Of a DNA stretch of 64,000 bases, positions 1 to 9,626 are shown in pieces. Both the position numbers and the translations under genes were made by a program. Where the stretch lies: contig NZ_FPBF01000001.1 of the NCBI RefSeq assembly GCF_900116615.1, positions 911,625 to 975,624 of the forward strand, read 5' to 3'. Numbering within the stretch: position 1 is the first letter of the stretch; each line of letters begins with the position of its first letter. This stretch comes from Algoriphagus locisalis (lineage in GTDB: Bacteria; Bacteroidota; Bacteroidia; Cytophagales; Cyclobacteriaceae). The notes under the pieces are model-generated. The model ran no database searches. It was given only the letters and a program-made list of their open reading frames with translations, and was not told the origin of the DNA.

Positions 1-1
1 C

Positions 2-775
2 TTGGCTTTTGGTTCTGAAATCACTGGTTTTGGTGACGGATGGGGCGGAGATATTGGAGCTTCCAAATGGATGCTAGATCTATACGATGATTTGGTTTTC
101 GACAAAAGAAGAAAAGCAAGCTTCATGTTCCCAGGTGATCATTACGATTACATAACGCAAGTTCCTCCTGGAGGTTCTGCTCAAGAATTGGAAGTACCTG
201 CTAGAGGTACTGACGGTAGCAGATCATACAATGATAGAGCTTGGGTGAAGAAATATGTGGTAGGCCGTCCTGAAGACAACGACGGAAGAGTCGTACAACA
301 AGGGACAGAGATCAATACATATATTCTTCGTTTGGCGGATGTTTACTTGACTTATGCGGAAGCTGTGTTGGACAAAAATCCTGCGGAGGCATTGACTTAT
401 GTAAACTTGGTGAGGGAAAGAGCCGGTGTAAATGCACTGACTTCTGTGACTTGGCAAGATATATTCGAGGAGAGAATCAAGGAGTTTGCAATGGAAGGCC
501 AAGCCTGGTATGAATTTACCAAACTGCACTATTACGACCCAGCTAAAGCTTTTGAGATGCTTTCTAGTCAAGATAGAGGAACGTTCAGAGTCTATGCTGA
601 TGTAATTCCTGATCCTACTTTGTGGGAAATAGAGATTCCAGAAACAGACACGTCACCGAGGTTCTTTACGGTAAATGAATCTAATTTCAAGATTCCTATT
701 CCATCTGCAGAATTGTCAAGAGCTCCAAACTTGAGGAAACCTGCTGTACCGTATGATTTCTCAGCAGAAAATTAA
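2..775 (+). CDS. SusD/RagB-family outer-membrane glycan-binding lipoprotein, C-terminal part
   Basis: The gene enters from the left edge, so its lipoprotein signal and N-terminal TPR region are missing; about 257 residues remain. The stretch TYILRLADVYLTYAEA is the typical SusD C-terminal helix motif, and EERIKEFAMEGQAWYEFTKL matches the 'ERR.EFA.EG.R..DL.R' signature. SusD proteins cap a SusC TonB-dependent channel and hold the oligosaccharide at the cell surface; the susC partner is presumably just outside the window. The next gene starts 30 bp downstream on the same strand and is another surface lipoprotein, so this is the start of the visible part of a polysaccharide utilisation operon. 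Family assignment is secure; the glycan is inferred only from the GH9 gene downstream. Confidence 0.9.
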   Translation: MAFGSEITGFGDGWGGDIGASKWMLDLYDDLVFDKRRKASFMFPGDHYDYITQVPPGGSAQELEVPARGTDGSRSYNDRAWVKKYVVGRPEDNDGRVVQQGTEINTYILRLADVYLTYAEAVLDKNPAEALTYVNLVRERAGVNALTSVTWQDIFEERIKEFAMEGQAWYEFTKLHYYDPAKAFEMLSSQDRGTFRVYADVIPDPTLWEIEIPETDTSPRFFTVNESNFKIPIPSAELSRAPNLRKPAVPYDFSAEN

Positions 776-805
776 TTTGTGGACTTACATTGAAATGCTA
801 AACAT

Positions 806-2071
806 ATGAACATCATAAAAAATATAAGATCCTCACACTCAATGCTAGTAGCTTCAGCGCTATTTGTGGTACTGGCACTTGGTGCCTGTACAGAGGAGGA
901 TGAAATTAATGTTGGGCCTCCTACGATTGAGCGGGTTCGAAGCACAGATCCTACCACAGCAGACAGTGCTTTTACTTCTGCTACGCTAGGAAGTACATTG
1001 GCGATTCTAGGAAATAACTTACTAGGAACTCAACAAGTATATCTAAATGATTATCCACTTGGTGTGAATACCGCTTATGTGACTAATAACTCTGTGATTG
1101 TGACAGTGGGAGATTCTGTGCCTACTGTAGCCACTAATCCTGATGTACCTAACACCCTGAGATTGGTAAATAAGGCTGGTGAAGCCATCATGGAATTCCA
1201 GACACTTCCGCCTGCACCGCAGGTCACCCAAGTGAAAAATCAGTATGTAAAAGCTGGTGATGACTTGACGCTATTTGGTAGATATTTCTACTTCGTGGAC
1301 ACAGTTTACTTCCCTGGAGAAGATGCTTTTGTGACTACAGGTATTACTACGAATTCCGCTGGATCTTCACTTACTGTGAAGGTTCCTGACAATGTGGACT
1401 TCTCAGAAGGTCAGTTTGTTAGAGTTGTCACTAGATCAGGTGGATCAGCAACGGGTAGAAATACTCAGATCTATGCTGAAAGAGGTATGGTTGCTGACTT
1501 TGATACCAATGGTGCATTAGTATGGCCATGGGAGTGGGGATGGGGTTTATCAGGTGATATGATCCAACCTTCACAACCAGGAATATCAAGCCTTGAAGGT
1601 AGTTTTGCAGGTATGAATCAGGCATTTCCAGCTAGTTATGGCTGGAATAATGACAAGGTAATCAATTTGGTGAACTGGGGTGGTGTACAAATCTTCCCTG
1701 AAGGAGAAGGATATGAGCCAAGTACTCCAGCTACTAATTTTGATATTCGCTTTGAAGTGGCAATCAATACAACTGAATCTATCGAAGGTCTGGAAATGCA
1801 AATTTGGTATCCAGATGCAAATGGTAATGAGTTAAGCTACAATATCCCAATGAGTGAAGTTATCAGAACAACTGACGGTAGCTGGTACACTTTGTCCGCT
1901 AATATGACGCGATTGACAAATGGATCTACCAGATTGAATACCTATGGTGATTTCTTACAAGGTGATGGATTTGCCAAACAACTCAGATTGGTAGTAATCA
2001 ACACTACTTCGAATGATATTCAAGCTGTTTTAGGCGTGGATAATATCAGAGTGGTAAGAGCAGTAAATTAA
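806..2071 (+). CDS. IPT/TIG-domain surface glycan-binding lipoprotein (SusE/F position)
   Basis: A 421-residue lipoprotein. The signal peptide ends at the lipobox LALGAC near residue 28 and is followed by an acidic TEEDE stretch, which in Bacteroidota favours export to the cell surface. Two Ig-like IPT/TIG modules follow (about residues 37-125 and 130-215; the second starts PAPQVTQVKNQYVKAGDDL). A C-terminal beta-sandwich with many Trp residues (WPWEWGWG near 240) is likely the carbohydrate-binding module. This architecture is that of the surface glycan-binding proteins paired with SusCD in beta-glucan and xyloglucan loci. It acts as a non-catalytic glycan tether outside the cell. It lies 30 bp after the SusD gene and is followed by a hairpin terminator. 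Confidence 0.85.
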   Translation: MNIIKNIRSSHSMLVASALFVVLALGACTEEDEINVGPPTIERVRSTDPTTADSAFTSATLGSTLAILGNNLLGTQQVYLNDYPLGVNTAYVTNNSVIVTVGDSVPTVATNPDVPNTLRLVNKAGEAIMEFQTLPPAPQVTQVKNQYVKAGDDLTLFGRYFYFVDTVYFPGEDAFVTTGITTNSAGSSLTVKVPDNVDFSEGQFVRVVTRSGGSATGRNTQIYAERGMVADFDTNGALVWPWEWGWGLSGDMIQPSQPGISSLEGSFAGMNQAFPASYGWNNDKVINLVNWGGVQIFPEGEGYEPSTPATNFDIRFEVAINTTESIEGLEMQIWYPDANGNELSYNIPMSEVIRTTDGSWYTLSANMTRLTNGSTRLNTYGDFLQGDGFAKQLRLVVINTTSNDIQAVLGVDNIRVVRAVN

Positions 2072-2101
2072 ATAGTATAGCATAAGAGGTTTATTAATTC
2101 A

Positions 2102-2138
2102 GTCTCCGGGGTAGAGGGTTCTTCCTCGGAGATTTTTT
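2102..2138 (+). terminator. Rho-independent terminator after the SusD/glycan-binding genes
   Basis: Inverted repeat tctccg (2103-2108) / cggaga (2127-2132), followed directly by six T residues. It would end or reduce transcription from the SusCD-type operon before the VCBS lipoprotein gene. Confidence 0.65.
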
Positions 2139-2219
2139 CTAAACCCTGTTTTCATAATTTACCGGAGAGTGCACAAAGGCAAGCGCAGAGAGCGCATTAA
2201 CAATTTAGCTTCTCACTAA

Positions 2220-5200
2220 GTGAAGCTTTCCTTACAGTCTAATTCATCCTTGAACTTGACCCCCAAACTCACATTTAGAAATTTTAAAATATTAAAATTA
2301 CTCCAAGTCATCTCATTTGGAGCAGCATTGGTGTTTTCTGCATGCGAAGGTAAAAAGGAGGAAATTACACCTACACTTTTTGAGGAAGTCAATGCTGATT
2401 CGACAGGTCTTACTTTTACCAATCAAATCAAAGAATCGGCTGTTGCCAATATCCTCACTTACCAATATTTCTACAATGGAGGCGGAGTAGCGGTCGGTGA
2501 TTTGAATAATGACGGTTGGGAAGATCTTTATTTCACAGCCAATCAAGGTCAAAACAAACTTTTTCTGAATCAGGGAAACCTGAAATTCCGGGACATTACC
2601 CTAGCGACCGGAACAGCAGGTCGAGAAAACTCCTGGACTACAGGAACGGCTATTGTCGATATCAACGGTGATGGCCTCAAAGACATTTATGTTTGCTATT
2701 CTGGTGACTTGCCGGACGAGCAGCGAAAAAATCAATTGTTTATCAATCAGGGATTGGACAAGCAAGGAATTCCATTTTTCGAGGAAAAAGCAGCAGCGTA
2801 TGGATTGGATGATCCAGGTTTTAGTACCGCAGTTTATTTCTCCGATTTGGATCAAGATGGGGATTTAGACATGCTTTTACTCAATCACAATCCTGTACTT
2901 TTCAATAACCTGAATATCAATGCCTTCGAAGCCATGCTTAGCACAGCAGATCCCATGAGCAGCACGAAGGTTTTCAAGAATGAAAATGGTGTTTTCAGAA
3001 ATGCTACCAAGGAATCAGGCCTGACAGAAACAGGTTTGAGCTATGGTTTGGGAGCATCCATCGCAGATTTCAATGGAGATGGATGGCCTGATATCTATCT
3101 GGGAAATGATTATTCAGCACCGGATTACCTCTATATCAATCAGGGAGATGGCACTTTTGTCAACCAGATCGATGATAGAATCGGGCATACGAGTCTCTAT
3201 ACCATGGGCGTGGATGCTGCGGATATCAACAGAGATGGAAAGTTAGATTTGATAAGTTTGGACATGTTTCCAGAGGATAATTCCAGACAGAAATTGCTTT
3301 TCTCCCCTGAGAATTATGAGCATTACAATCTGTTTCTGAAGGCAGGTTTGGGACATCAATTGATGCGTAATATGCTTCAGCTGAATAATGGTGACGGCAC
3401 TTTCTCCGAGATTGGCCAGTTAGCAGGGATCAGCGCTACCGATTGGAGTTGGGCACCATTATTTGCCGATTTTGATAACGATGGTTACACAGATCTTTTC
3501 GTTAGCAACGGCTTTTTGAAAGATTTTACAAACCTGGATTTTATCAATTATAGAAATGAATACCTGCAAAATTCCAAAGTGACAAAAGCTGGGATCAATG
3601 ATTTGATCGCCAAAATGCCTGCGACCAAAGTTGGGAATTATGCTTTCAAAAACGTCAATGGTATTCAATTCGAAAATCAATCCGAAAGCTGGGGCCTAGG
3701 GACTCCTGGCAATTCCAATGGGGCAGTTTATGCAGATTTGGATGGGGATGGAGATCTGGATTTGGTACTGAATAATCTGAATGAATCTGCACAGCTATTT
3801 AAGAATATGACTTCCGAACGCTCGCAGTCCAATTTTCTCCAAATCAAATTGAAAGGACTGGAAGGAAACTCAGATGGGATAGGAGCTAATGTAACTGTCT
3901 ATCAAAATGGCCAAATCAACTATCAGGAACAGCAGATTTACAAGGGTTACCAAGGAAATGTAAGTTCGTTGATGCACTTTGGATTGGGAATAGGGAAAGT
4001 GGATTCAGTTGAAGTGCGTTGGAAAAACACTAAAATCAGCAGAATCAAAAATCCTGAATCCAACCAAGTCTTGGCAGTTTCTGAAAGCGATGCAGAGATA
4101 GAATATATCATTGAGTATAAGACCGAGCCATATTTTGTTCATCAAGAGGATCTGCTTATAAAAAACTTGGATGCACTTCCAACTGACTTTAAGCGTCAGA
4201 GTCAGTTGCTTTACAGCCTTTCCGAACGAAAAGTATTCTTAATAGAAAGTGACTTTGATTCAGATGACAGCACAGAAGTTATTATTTCAGATGGAAAGAC
4301 CGTGTCTTCTGTGCCAAAAGATGCTTTTTCAACAGGAGAGCAATACTTTCAAATATACAAATCGGACTTCCCTTCGATTACCGCTATTGCAGCATTGGAT
4401 GCTGATGGTGATTCTGATTTGGATCTCTATGTAGGAAAAGGAGGATATTTTGATCTGGATAAAGGAGATGCAAGACAGAAAGATGTTTTACTGATCAATG
4501 ATGGAAATAGTGTTTTTACAGAATCCACGATTGATTTTGGGACTTTGCCTACTGAGTTTGTATCAACTTGGGATGCCAATGGTGATGGGTTAGATGATCT
4601 TTTTGTGGGGTCAGGATACGTACCAGGAAGATGGCCAGAATCGGTTTCCAGCCAAGTGTGGATTAATGGAGGTGACGGTACTTTTTCGCCGATTTCTCTG
4701 GATCATATTTCCCGTGTGAAAGCTGCTGAAACTTATGATCTTGACCAAGATGGTTTGGATGAATTGATCATTGCTTCTGAGTTTGATCGAATCCGGATTC
4801 TTAATCTCAAAGATGGAAATGTAATAGATCGCTCGGAAGAGTTCTTGCCTGGGGGGAAAACAGGTCTTTGGTCAGCCGTGTTGGTTCAGGATCTAGATGC
4901 GGATGGCAATCCTGAGTTGGTGGTGGGAAACTGGGGCTTGAATTCCAGATTGCAAACCGACGAAAACCAACCCGTTCGGATTTATTTCGAAGATTTTGAC
5001 AACAATGGATCTGTAGATCCCCTGATGACATTTCCAATAATAGGAGAGGAGTATCCCTTCTTTTCCAGAGATGAGTTAGCTGCGCAGATGTATAAAAAGA
5101 AGGCGCTTTTTTCTAGCCACGAGGCATTTTCCAAAGCAAAGATTCAAGACATTTTGACGGCCGAGGAACTTGAGAAAGCAAAGGTAATAGAAGCGCATTC

Positions 5201-5537
5201 TCTAGAAACAAAGATGTTTTCTCTGAAGAATAATGTGTTCGAAGAAGTGGAATTGCCGGCACTTGTGCAATCGTCACCTGTTCAGGCAATTACAGCGATT
5301 AAGAAATCAAGAGGTATTGATTTGCTGCTACTTGGAAATCAAGTCAATGCTAGGTTAAAAATAGGCAGAATAGATGCAAATCCTGGCTGGGTAGTAAGAA
5401 ATGAAAATGGGATCTGGACTTTGAAACCTTTTGACAGTGGATTGAACATCCGGCAGAATGTCTCAAGTGCGATAACTACTCACAACAAGCTATGGGTAGG
5501 TGTGCCTAATGCAGGTGTTTATAAGTATTGGCATTGA
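2220..5537 (+). CDS. Giant FG-GAP/VCBS-repeat lipoprotein with ASPIC/UnbV domain
   Basis: A 1105-residue exported protein. After a basic n-region and hydrophobic stretch, the lipobox LVFSAC falls at about residue 42. Many FG-GAP/VCBS blade motifs follow, of the form VGDLNNDGWEDLYF, VDINGDGLKDIYV and FSDLDQDGDLDMLL. These predict Ca-binding beta-propellers at about residues 80-540 and 690-1000. An ASPIC/UnbV module lies between them (about 560-640, containing GNSDGIGANVTVY). Such genes are frequent beside SusCD pairs in Cytophagales, but their molecular role is not established; surface scaffolding or glycan adhesion is a guess. The start is GTG at 2220, directly after an in-frame TAA, and no ATG precedes the lipobox. 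A shorter start at an alternative codon is possible. Confidence 0.85.
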   Translation: MKLSLQSNSSLNLTPKLTFRNFKILKLLQVISFGAALVFSACEGKKEEITPTLFEEVNADSTGLTFTNQIKESAVANILTYQYFYNGGGVAVGDLNNDGWEDLYFTANQGQNKLFLNQGNLKFRDITLATGTAGRENSWTTGTAIVDINGDGLKDIYVCYSGDLPDEQRKNQLFINQGLDKQGIPFFEEKAAAYGLDDPGFSTAVYFSDLDQDGDLDMLLLNHNPVLFNNLNINAFEAMLSTADPMSSTKVFKNENGVFRNATKESGLTETGLSYGLGASIADFNGDGWPDIYLGNDYSAPDYLYINQGDGTFVNQIDDRIGHTSLYTMGVDAADINRDGKLDLISLDMFPEDNSRQKLLFSPENYEHYNLFLKAGLGHQLMRNMLQLNNGDGTFSEIGQLAGISATDWSWAPLFADFDNDGYTDLFVSNGFLKDFTNLDFINYRNEYLQNSKVTKAGINDLIAKMPATKVGNYAFKNVNGIQFENQSESWGLGTPGNSNGAVYADLDGDGDLDLVLNNLNESAQLFKNMTSERSQSNFLQIKLKGLEGNSDGIGANVTVYQNGQINYQEQQIYKGYQGNVSSLMHFGLGIGKVDSVEVRWKNTKISRIKNPESNQVLAVSESDAEIEYIIEYKTEPYFVHQEDLLIKNLDALPTDFKRQSQLLYSLSERKVFLIESDFDSDDSTEVIISDGKTVSSVPKDAFSTGEQYFQIYKSDFPSITAIAALDADGDSDLDLYVGKGGYFDLDKGDARQKDVLLINDGNSVFTESTIDFGTLPTEFVSTWDANGDGLDDLFVGSGYVPGRWPESVSSQVWINGGDGTFSPISLDHISRVKAAETYDLDQDGLDELIIASEFDRIRILNLKDGNVIDRSEEFLPGGKTGLWSAVLVQDLDADGNPELVVGNWGLNSRLQTDENQPVRIYFEDFDNNGSVDPLMTFPIIGEEYPFFSRDELAAQMYKKKALFSSHEAFSKAKIQDILTAEELEKAKVIEAHSLETKMFSLKNNVFEEVELPALVQSSPVQAITAIKKSRGIDLLLLGNQVNARLKIGRIDANPGWVVRNENGIWTLKPFDSGLNIRQNVSSAITTHNKLWVGVPNAGVYKYWH

Positions 5538-5584
5538 TTGAATTAATTGGTTTAAAAAAATTGAAATACAACTTGTTACTTAAA

Positions 5585-7333
5585 ATGAAAAGTGTTCTAA
5601 TTATTAGTTTGCTTTTATTTCAGTGGGCCTGCAAAGCTCCCATGGTAGATGAAAATCTACCTGTGGATGAATCCATAAGACTGAATCAATTGGGCTTTTA
5701 CCCAGATCAAAAGAAGCTAGCGGTGATTTTAAATCATGAAGACGTAGAGGACTTCCTGATTTGGGATTTAGATTCCAAAGACATTGCATTCGAAGGGAAA
5801 TTATCCACTACTTTTAACAAAACATTCTCAGGTACAAATGCTAGAGTTGCTGATTTCTCTGGTTTTAATGAGCCCGGCCGATATGTTTTTATTCTCAATA
5901 GAGTTGGGAAATCTTATCCTTTTGAAATCCAATCAACAATCAATCAAGACTTAGGCATAGCAAGTATCAAAGCCTTCTATTTTCAGCGGGCAAGTACCGA
6001 ACTGAACGAAAGTCATGCGGGAATCTGGGCCAGAAAAATGGGGCATCCAGACGATCAGGCCATGATTCATCCTTCGGCTGTTTCTGATTCCAGAAAGGCC
6101 GGTGATGTCTTCCCTTCGCCAAAAGGCTGGTATGATGCCGGAGATTATAATAAGTATATAGTCAACTCAGGAATCACTGTAGGAACGCTCTTATCTCTTT
6201 TTGAAGATTATTCAACTTATTTTCAAAAGCTAGAATTGGATATTCCAGAATCAGGAAATCAAGTTCCTGATCTGCTGGATGAGATTCGGTGGAATTTGGA
6301 TTGGATGCTGACTATGCAGGATCCAGCTGATGGGGGTGTTTACCATAAACTCACCACTGCACAATTTGAAGGTATGGTGGAGCCACATTTGGCAGTTTCC
6401 CAGCGCTATTTTGTCGCTAAAAGTACCACTGCCACATTGGATTTTGCTGCGGTTATGGCTCAGGCTGCGCGTGTTTACAAAGCTTATTTTCCCGAGGAAT
6501 CTGTTATCTATTTGAAGGCTGCTGAGAAAGCTTGGAATTGGGCAAAAAAGAATCCTGAGATGCTTTATAAGCAAAATGAGATGAATGAGGGTTTTGATCC
6601 TGATGTGGTGACAGGCGCTTATGGAGATTTTAGTGCTACCGATGAATGGGTCTGGGCAGCTTCAGAACTGTTCGTTACGACCCATAATATGACCTATTGG
6701 GATGAGTTGGCCAATGCTGATCAGAGTTTCAAGCTTCCATCTTGGAACCAGGTATCATGGCTGGGATTTTATTCGCTTTTGAGACATCAGGATAAGATTT
6801 CCGTTTTGCCGCAGGAATGGATGGCCATGCTGAAAATAAATCTGCTTTCTGCCGCCAGGGAGCATAGCGAAGATACCGAGGCAACAGCTTTCCACAGTCC
6901 TATCGAGACCGATGCTAAGAATTTCATCTGGGGCTCTAATGCTGTGGCAGCCAACCAAGGTATTCTCTTTTTATATGCCTATAAGCAGAGCAATGAGCCA
7001 ATATTTTTGGAAAGAGCATTGGACAACTTGGATTATATTTTAGGAAAAAATGCTACTGGATATTCCTACGTTACTGGCTTTGGTAGTAAGACTCCGATGC
7101 GCCCACATCATAGATTAGCTACTTCCAGACCAGACATAGCACCATTGCCTGGGTTTATCGTAGGTGGTCCAAATCCTAGACAGCAAGACGGCTGTGACTA
7201 TTCAAGTTCCTTCCCTGATGAGTCTTATACAGACGAGAGCTGTAGTTATGCTTCCAATGAGATAGCGATTAACTGGAATGCGCCATTTGCGTATTTAGCC
7301 AATGCGTTGGAAGCCATAAATTCGCAGGAATAG
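5585..7333 (+). CDS. Glycoside hydrolase family 9 endoglucanase, lipoprotein
   Basis: A 582-residue GH9 enzyme that cleaves beta-1,4-glucosidic bonds by inversion. ATG 5585 is preferred to an in-frame TTG at 5528: it gives a clean lipoprotein signal (Cys16) and removes an overlap with the previous gene. Order of domains: CelD_N Ig-like module (about 28-115), then the alpha6/alpha6 barrel (about 125-578). GWYDAGDYNKY supplies the paired catalytic-base aspartates (D184, D187). HHR at 508-510 is the conserved substrate-binding loop, and E559 in NEIAINWNAP is the expected acid. All key residues are present. As a lipoprotein in a SusCD-type locus it would cut beta-glucan, glucomannan or cellulose chains at the cell surface or in the periplasm. 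Confidence 0.92.
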   Translation: MKSVLIISLLLFQWACKAPMVDENLPVDESIRLNQLGFYPDQKKLAVILNHEDVEDFLIWDLDSKDIAFEGKLSTTFNKTFSGTNARVADFSGFNEPGRYVFILNRVGKSYPFEIQSTINQDLGIASIKAFYFQRASTELNESHAGIWARKMGHPDDQAMIHPSAVSDSRKAGDVFPSPKGWYDAGDYNKYIVNSGITVGTLLSLFEDYSTYFQKLELDIPESGNQVPDLLDEIRWNLDWMLTMQDPADGGVYHKLTTAQFEGMVEPHLAVSQRYFVAKSTTATLDFAAVMAQAARVYKAYFPEESVIYLKAAEKAWNWAKKNPEMLYKQNEMNEGFDPDVVTGAYGDFSATDEWVWAASELFVTTHNMTYWDELANADQSFKLPSWNQVSWLGFYSLLRHQDKISVLPQEWMAMLKINLLSAAREHSEDTEATAFHSPIETDAKNFIWGSNAVAANQGILFLYAYKQSNEPIFLERALDNLDYILGKNATGYSYVTGFGSKTPMRPHHRLATSRPDIAPLPGFIVGGPNPRQQDGCDYSSSFPDESYTDESCSYASNEIAINWNAPFAYLANALEAINSQE

Positions 7334-7456
7334 AAGAGGCTTTCAGAAAATCATCTTCAAAAACGGTTTATTTCATTAGCATTCCATGAATCCTTGATGC
7401 AGGACTTTAAGATTTAACTTTTAAACTTTAACTTCTGACATCAAATACGATTTACC

Positions 7457-9364
7457 ATGAAGCATACCTGGAAGTTATTCGTCCTGCTGATTTTATTTTC
7501 TTGCGAGTCCTCAAAATTTGACTCAGAAGTGATCCTGCCTAAGCTTTTTGCTGATGGTATGGTCCTGCAGCGTGATGAAGCTATTTCTGTTTGGGGAAAA
7601 GGTATTCCAGGAGAAAATGTACGGGTAAGTTTGGCTGGAGCAATAACCAGCGGAACGGTGGAAGCTGACAGTACTTGGGATTTGCATTTACCGGAATTAA
7701 AAGCAGGTGGACCATTTGTATTGGAAGTAAACCAATCAAAAATCAATGATGTCTATATAGGAGATGTGTGGGTAGCTGGCGGCCAATCCAATATGGAGTG
7801 GAGACTCAAATCACAAGTGATCGGTGCAGAAAAGGAATTCGAAGCTGGGGGGAATCCCCAGATTCGTTTTTTCAAGGTTCCAAATTCCTACAGTGCAGAG
7901 AAGTTGGATGATGTGGTAGGAGGTGAGTGGAAAGTGGCTGATTCAGTGAATTTGAAAGATTTTTCAGCTGTTGCCTGGTTTTTTGCGAAGCGAAATCATG
8001 CAGAGAAAAACGTACCTGTGGGAATCATAGAGTCAAACTGGGGAGGGACTCCTGTAGAAGGCTGGACAGATGCAGAGATTCTGGCCGGGATGGAAGGCTC
8101 TTTTTTAGATCAGGCAAAAGATGTGACGGAGAATCAGGAAAGCTGGATTGCCAAGCTGAACGAAAATGAGGTAAATCGTCAATTGAGAGATTCTTTGGTT
8201 AGCAAACCGGATTCTATTGCGGCTGCACAAGCTTCTTCAAGTAGCTTCGATGATTCTGGCTGGAGCAAAATAAGCTTGCCCAATGCTAATCCTCTGCAGC
8301 ATATTGCCTGGGCGCGAAAGAAGTTCAATCTCACAACTACAAATGATGTGGTGCTGCATTTGCCCTATGTGGATCAAATGGCATATGTATATCTGAATGG
8401 GAAATTACTCTATTATAAAGATTGGGGAGTAATGATGCCAGATATCGAAATCCCTTCTGATATGCTAGTTAAAGGCACTAACGTACTTTCCGTTCGAGCG
8501 ATTAATACCTGGAATAATCAGCCTAGGATAGGACAAGAAGGAGAAATGTATCTGATGGAATCAGGAAAAAAGGTGTCCTTAGAAGGTACTTGGTCTTATT
8601 CAAATTCAGCCGTAGAGCCTCAGCTTCCAAAAGTTGAATGGTTTAACTGGATGCCTGGAATGATGTATAATGCGATGATAGTTCCGATTACCAATTACTC
8701 GATCAAAGGAGTGATTTGGTACCAAGGAGAAAGCAATGCAGGTCGTCATGCAGAATACAAGGAGCTTTTCTCTACGATGATTACGAACTGGAGAGAAGAT
8801 TGGGGTTTGGGTGATTTTCCATTCCTGTTTGTACAACTGGCGAATTTCATGGAGAGAAAAGAAGTACAGCCTGAGAGTGATTGGGCATTTTTGAGAGAAG
8901 CACAAACTCAGACACTAGCGCTTCCTAATACAGGCATGGCTACTATCATCAATATCGGAGAAGCAAATGATATCCATCCCAGAAATAAAAAAGATGTAGG
9001 CGAGAGACTTTGGCTACAGGCAAGAAAAGTGGCTTACGGCGAGGATATCCTGGCTTCTGGACCTCAGTTTGATTCACTTTACAGTCAAGGATCTGAATTG
9101 TATGTCAAGTTTAAATCTGTGGGAGAAGGTTTGGAATTAACTGATGCTGATGGCGAGGAAGTGAAAGGATTCATTGTAGCTGAGGATACTGGGGATTTTC
9201 AGCAAGTTACCGCAGTCATTTCTGACAAATCTACCGTAAAAATTACGCTTCCTGAGGGAGTTGAGCTTGGGGAAGTCCGCTATGCTTGGGCTGATAATCC
9301 AGAGGTGAACTTAGTTAATAACTTAGGTTTACCCGCTGAGGCCTTTAGAGCGAAGTTTGAGTGA
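7457..9364 (+). CDS. Sialate O-acetylesterase-like SGNH carbohydrate esterase, lipoprotein
   Basis: A 635-residue SGNH-fold carbohydrate acetylesterase. The lipobox LILFSC places Cys at residue 16. VWVAGGQSNMEW carries the nucleophile Ser111 and DIHPRNKKDVGERLW the Asp505/His507 pair. Between about residues 235 and 365 a beta-sandwich resembling a galactose-binding-like module is inserted (FDDSGWSKISLPN ... VYLNGKLLYYKDWG); this is typical of the long form of the family. In a GH9-containing locus it more likely removes acetyl groups from plant mannan, xyloglucan or xylan than from sialic acid. It is the last gene of the polysaccharide cluster. Confidence 0.88.
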   Translation: MKHTWKLFVLLILFSCESSKFDSEVILPKLFADGMVLQRDEAISVWGKGIPGENVRVSLAGAITSGTVEADSTWDLHLPELKAGGPFVLEVNQSKINDVYIGDVWVAGGQSNMEWRLKSQVIGAEKEFEAGGNPQIRFFKVPNSYSAEKLDDVVGGEWKVADSVNLKDFSAVAWFFAKRNHAEKNVPVGIIESNWGGTPVEGWTDAEILAGMEGSFLDQAKDVTENQESWIAKLNENEVNRQLRDSLVSKPDSIAAAQASSSSFDDSGWSKISLPNANPLQHIAWARKKFNLTTTNDVVLHLPYVDQMAYVYLNGKLLYYKDWGVMMPDIEIPSDMLVKGTNVLSVRAINTWNNQPRIGQEGEMYLMESGKKVSLEGTWSYSNSAVEPQLPKVEWFNWMPGMMYNAMIVPITNYSIKGVIWYQGESNAGRHAEYKELFSTMITNWREDWGLGDFPFLFVQLANFMERKEVQPESDWAFLREAQTQTLALPNTGMATIINIGEANDIHPRNKKDVGERLWLQARKVAYGEDILASGPQFDSLYSQGSELYVKFKSVGEGLELTDADGEEVKGFIVAEDTGDFQQVTAVISDKSTVKITLPEGVELGEVRYAWADNPEVNLVNNLGLPAEAFRAKFE

Positions 9365-9405
9365 CAATAAAAGTTAAGAAGACTGGTGGATTGGATTTAA
9401 TCTGA

Positions 9406-9579
9406 ATATCCGCATTGATGCCAGTGACCTCTTATTCTTTGCTTATCAGGCTGTCCCGATAGCTCGGGAGACCCCTGCCCGACAGCATGCGGGGATGACC
9501 GGTGACCGAAGTACCAGCAATGCTAGTGTTCACCATACTTTAAGTCGCTTTTACCTTTTACTGCTACAATTGCGGATAT
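9406..9579 (-). repeat. Dispersed intergenic repeat, copy A (MITE-like, full length with insert)
   Basis: About 174 bp lying between two convergent genes. Its ends are inverted repeats (atatccgca at 9406-9414 / tgcggatat at 9571-9579). Read on the minus strand it matches copy B (15104-15241) over nearly its whole length, with shared blocks agtaaaaggtaaaa, gcgacttaaagtatggt, gcattgctggtacttcggtc and gaggtcactggcatca. It contains an extra segment of about 40 bp with two G+C-rich hairpins, including tcccgatagctcggga at 9454-9469. No coding capacity was seen. Confidence 0.8.
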
Positions 9580-9626
9580 ACATATAATTCAAAACCATTT
9601 TCAATCGTGACAAGGTTTGAATTGTA

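Noticed and set aside
5528..5584. N-terminal extension of the GH9 gene from a TTG codon
   Set aside because: It would place 19 residues before an ideal lipoprotein signal and overlap the previous gene.
6251..6574. A 107-codon minus-strand frame
   Set aside because: It is antisense to the GH9 catalytic domain, with no domain of its own.
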